6,502 nucleotides of DNA. Origin: Acidimicrobiaceae bacterium (GTDB lineage Bacteria > Actinomycetota > Acidimicrobiia > Acidimicrobiales > RAAP-2). Below the pieces are notes generated by a model. That model had not been told where the DNA came from, ran no database searches, and saw only the letters and a program-made list of their open reading frames with translations. The DNA lies in assembly GCA_030838245.1 (NCBI GenBank), contig JAUTXB010000197.1, forward strand, positions 1-6,502, given 5' to 3'. Position numbers and translations under genes: made by a program. Below are positions 5,239 to 6,502 of this stretch, piece after piece (position 1 is the stretch's first letter; each line of letters opens with the position of its first letter).

Positions 5239-5733
5239 CGCGAAGCCCGACTTCGTCCCTACTCCCGATACGGGCAGGCCGTCTTCGAGGTAACCACACC
5301 CGTCGGTGTCGAACGAGGCACTCACCCGTCGGCGGAGGGGGCCGCTCAAGAGGTCGAGGGCGGTGGCCCGGGCGGCCAGCTGGTATGCCGAGATCTCCTC
5401 GGCTTGCAGCGCGATGTGGTCGAAGAACGAGTCGTCGAATCCGCCACAGTCGAACAGGAACCGCATGCCTCCGCGCTTGTGGCCTCGAGGGCGCAGGAAG
5501 TCGACGATCACCAATCGGCCGGTCTCCACGATGAGCCCGGTCTCCTCGACGACCTCGCGGCGGCACGCCTCCCAGGGCGTCTCACCGTCGGCCTCCATCA
5601 TCCCGCCGGGGATAGTCCAGCCGGATTTGTAGTTAGGCTTGACGATGAGCAGACGGTCGTCGCGGTCGAACAGCAATGCCCCCGCCGACGCTGGAATTGT
5701 GGGAATCTCGAACGACGGCTCCTCGGTCACCAC
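5164..5733 (-). CDS. NUDIX hydrolase domain protein
   Basis: This 189-residue protein has a NUDIX fold, which hydrolyses a nucleoside diphosphate linked to another group using Mg2+ or Mn2+. The substrate is not predictable. The Nudix box runs from Gly44 to Leu67: GGMMEADGE, TPWEACR, then REVVEETGL, with metal ligands Glu60, Glu63 and Glu64. The first half is one residue longer than the strict GX5E pattern (Gly44 to Glu51). SAGALLFDRDDRLLIVKPNY (16-35) is the usual first strand pair, and WTIPGG leads into the box. The start is GTG at 5733, or the adjacent GTG at 5730, served by a strong AGGAGG. The gene follows the alcohol dehydrogenase stop by 10 nt, so the two are probably one operon. Residues from about 166 are antisense to the methyltransferase C-terminus and look unstructured. 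The protein is a little longer than a minimal NUDIX enzyme. Confidence 0.92.
   Translation of the reverse strand: MVTEEPSFEIPTIPASAGALLFDRDDRLLIVKPNYKSGWTIPGGMMEADGETPWEACRREVVEETGLIVETGRLVIVDFLRPRGHKRGGMRFLFDCGGFDDSFFDHIALQAEEISAYQLAARATALDLLSGPLRRRVSASFDTDGCGYLEDGLPVSGVGTKSGFASASRGLEHADQFDVLGHGEQVEGP
5241..5255 (+). terminator. Weak hairpin just after the methyltransferase stop
   Basis: CGAAG (5241-5245) and CTTCG (5251-5255) form a 5-bp stem around CCCGA, 2 nt after the TGA. A second tiny stem, CCCG-ATA-CGGG, follows at 5264-5274. There is no T-run and both lie inside the antisense NUDIX coding region, so the evidence for a terminator is slight. Confidence 0.18.
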
Positions 5734-5738
5734 GACGG

Positions 5739-5744
5739 CCTCCT
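5739..5744 (-). promoter_or_regulatory. Strong ribosome binding site of the NUDIX gene
   Basis: The minus strand reads TGAGGAGG here: the final A of the alcohol dehydrogenase stop is the first base of a perfect AGGAGG, 5 nt before GTG 5733 and 8 nt before GTG 5730. This supports the non-ATG start and suggests that ribosomes terminating on the upstream gene can reinitiate. Confidence 0.75.
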
Positions 5745-6502
5745 CACGTTGCGATCGGCGCCGGGACGGCGCAGTCGAGGACGGCTGCGCCGTTCACCCG
5801 ATCGCCGGCTAGGTCGGAGAGGGCCCGGGGGGCCTCGTCCAGCCGGTACCGGCTGGTGATCACCTGAATCGGGATCTCGGTAGCCAGGGCGAGGAGGGAT
5901 TCGCCATCCTGGCGAGTGTTGGCGGTGACGCTCACCAGAGCCCGCTCCTCGAACAGGTGCGCTTGGTAGGAGAGCGCGGGGATGTCGGAGAGATAGATGC
6001 CGGCCACCGACAGGGTCCCACCCCGATCGAGGGCGACCAGGGCCGGTGGGACGAGGGTTCCGACCGGAGCGAACAGGATGGCGGCGTCGAGGGGCTCGGG
6101 TGGGGCCGCATCGGATCCTTGCGCCGACGCCACACCGAGCTCCAGGGCCAGCTGCTGCGCTTCGGTGTTGCGGGTCATGACATGCACCGTCGCTCCTTCG
6201 AACATCGCCACCTGGGCGGCAAGGTGGGCGGAGGCGCCGAACCCGTAGATGCCCAGGGATCCGCCGGTACGAAGGTTGCTCCGACGAAGCGCCCGGTAGC
6301 CGATGATGCCGGCACAGAGCAGCGGGGCGGCCTGCTCGTCGGGAATGCCGGCTGGGAGCGCGTAGGCATAGTCCTCGTGAACTGTTGCGTACTCGGCGAA
6401 TCCCCCGTCGTCGTCCCAGCCGGTGAAGCGAGGGGCCACGCACAGGTTCTCGTCGCCTCGCAGGCAGAAGCGGCAGATGCCGCACGTCCAGCGCAGCCAG
6501 GC
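5744..6502 (-). CDS. Zinc-dependent alcohol dehydrogenase, C-terminal 252 residues (5' end outside window)
   Basis: This is a medium-chain dehydrogenase that oxidises alcohols or reduces aldehydes with NAD(P)(H). The visible part opens at the structural zinc lobe, WTCGICRFC...GDENLC, with four cysteines (7, 10, 13 and 21 of the visible part) in the standard CX2CX2CX7C array. TGWDDDGGFAEY follows, as in the AdhP/YahK-like branch. LLCAGIIGYRAL (visible residues 61-72) supplies the third catalytic zinc ligand, Cys63; the first two lie in the missing N-terminus. The Rossmann glycines are in LGIYGFGASAH (83-93), where the usual third glycine is replaced, as in other members of this branch. The second strand ends VHVMTR, with an Arg rather than an acidic residue, which suggests NADP(H). 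The frame continues without a stop to the window edge, so roughly the first quarter is missing. The GTG at 6439 is internal, not the start. It probably heads an operon with the NUDIX gene. Confidence 0.93.
   Translation of the reverse strand, partial: AWLRWTCGICRFCLRGDENLCVAPRFTGWDDDGGFAEYATVHEDYAYALPAGIPDEQAAPLLCAGIIGYRALRRSNLRTGGSLGIYGFGASAHLAAQVAMFEGATVHVMTRNTEAQQLALELGVASAQGSDAAPPEPLDAAILFAPVGTLVPPALVALDRGGTLSVAGIYLSDIPALSYQAHLFEERALVSVTANTRQDGESLLALATEIPIQVITSRYRLDEAPRALSDLAGDRVNGAAVLDCAVPAPIAT

Noticed and set aside
1..6502. CRISPR arrays, insertion sequences, toxin-antitoxin pairs or defence genes
   Set aside because: I saw no regularly spaced repeats, transposase motifs or nuclease/toxin genes; the RHH-like gene is next to parA and not to a toxin gene.

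Overview
The window looks like chromosomal DNA from a high-GC Gram-positive bacterium (Actinomycetota). The main evidence is a clear WhiB-type iron-sulfur protein, a family essentially confined to actinobacteria and their phages. Strong G/C bias at third codon positions, TANNNT-type -10 elements and at least one apparently leaderless start agree with this. A member of Acidimicrobiia or a related deep-branching class would fit, but that is an impression, not something the sequence proves.

Layout, left to right. Bases 1-144 may hold the 3' end of an unidentified plus-strand gene. An FMN nitroreductase-family gene follows (216-878, +), then a complete tRNA-Gly with anticodon UCC (981-1051, +), then a gene for an exported serine carboxypeptidase of peptidase family S10 (1123-2535, +). 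A small whiB-like gene converges on it from the right (minus strand, ending at 2573). Next is a two-gene minus-strand cassette, a small ParA ATPase (3346-3930) overlapping by 4 nt a ribbon-helix-helix-like protein (3098-3349). This resembles a type Ib plasmid partition module sitting in chromosomal housekeeping surroundings. A TrmA/RumA-family RNA m5U methyltransferase is divergent from parA (3997-5238, +). Its 3' end overlaps by 75 bp a convergent NUDIX hydrolase gene (5164-5733, -). That gene lies 10 nt downstream of, and is probably co-transcribed with, a zinc alcohol dehydrogenase gene that runs off the right edge (5744-6502, -).

Most genes are independent enzymes: a flavin reductase, a secreted peptidase, an RNA modifier, a NUDIX hydrolase and an alcohol dehydrogenase. 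I see no single new pathway linking them. The most interesting part is the parA/RHH cassette with the 66-bp divergent intergenic region at 3931-3996. It contains a perfect 12-bp palindrome (ATGTACGTACAT) and an extra TGTACGT half-site overlapping a TACACT -10 element, which is placed exactly for a leaderless parA transcript. This is what an autoregulated partition operon with its operator/centromere just upstream would look like.
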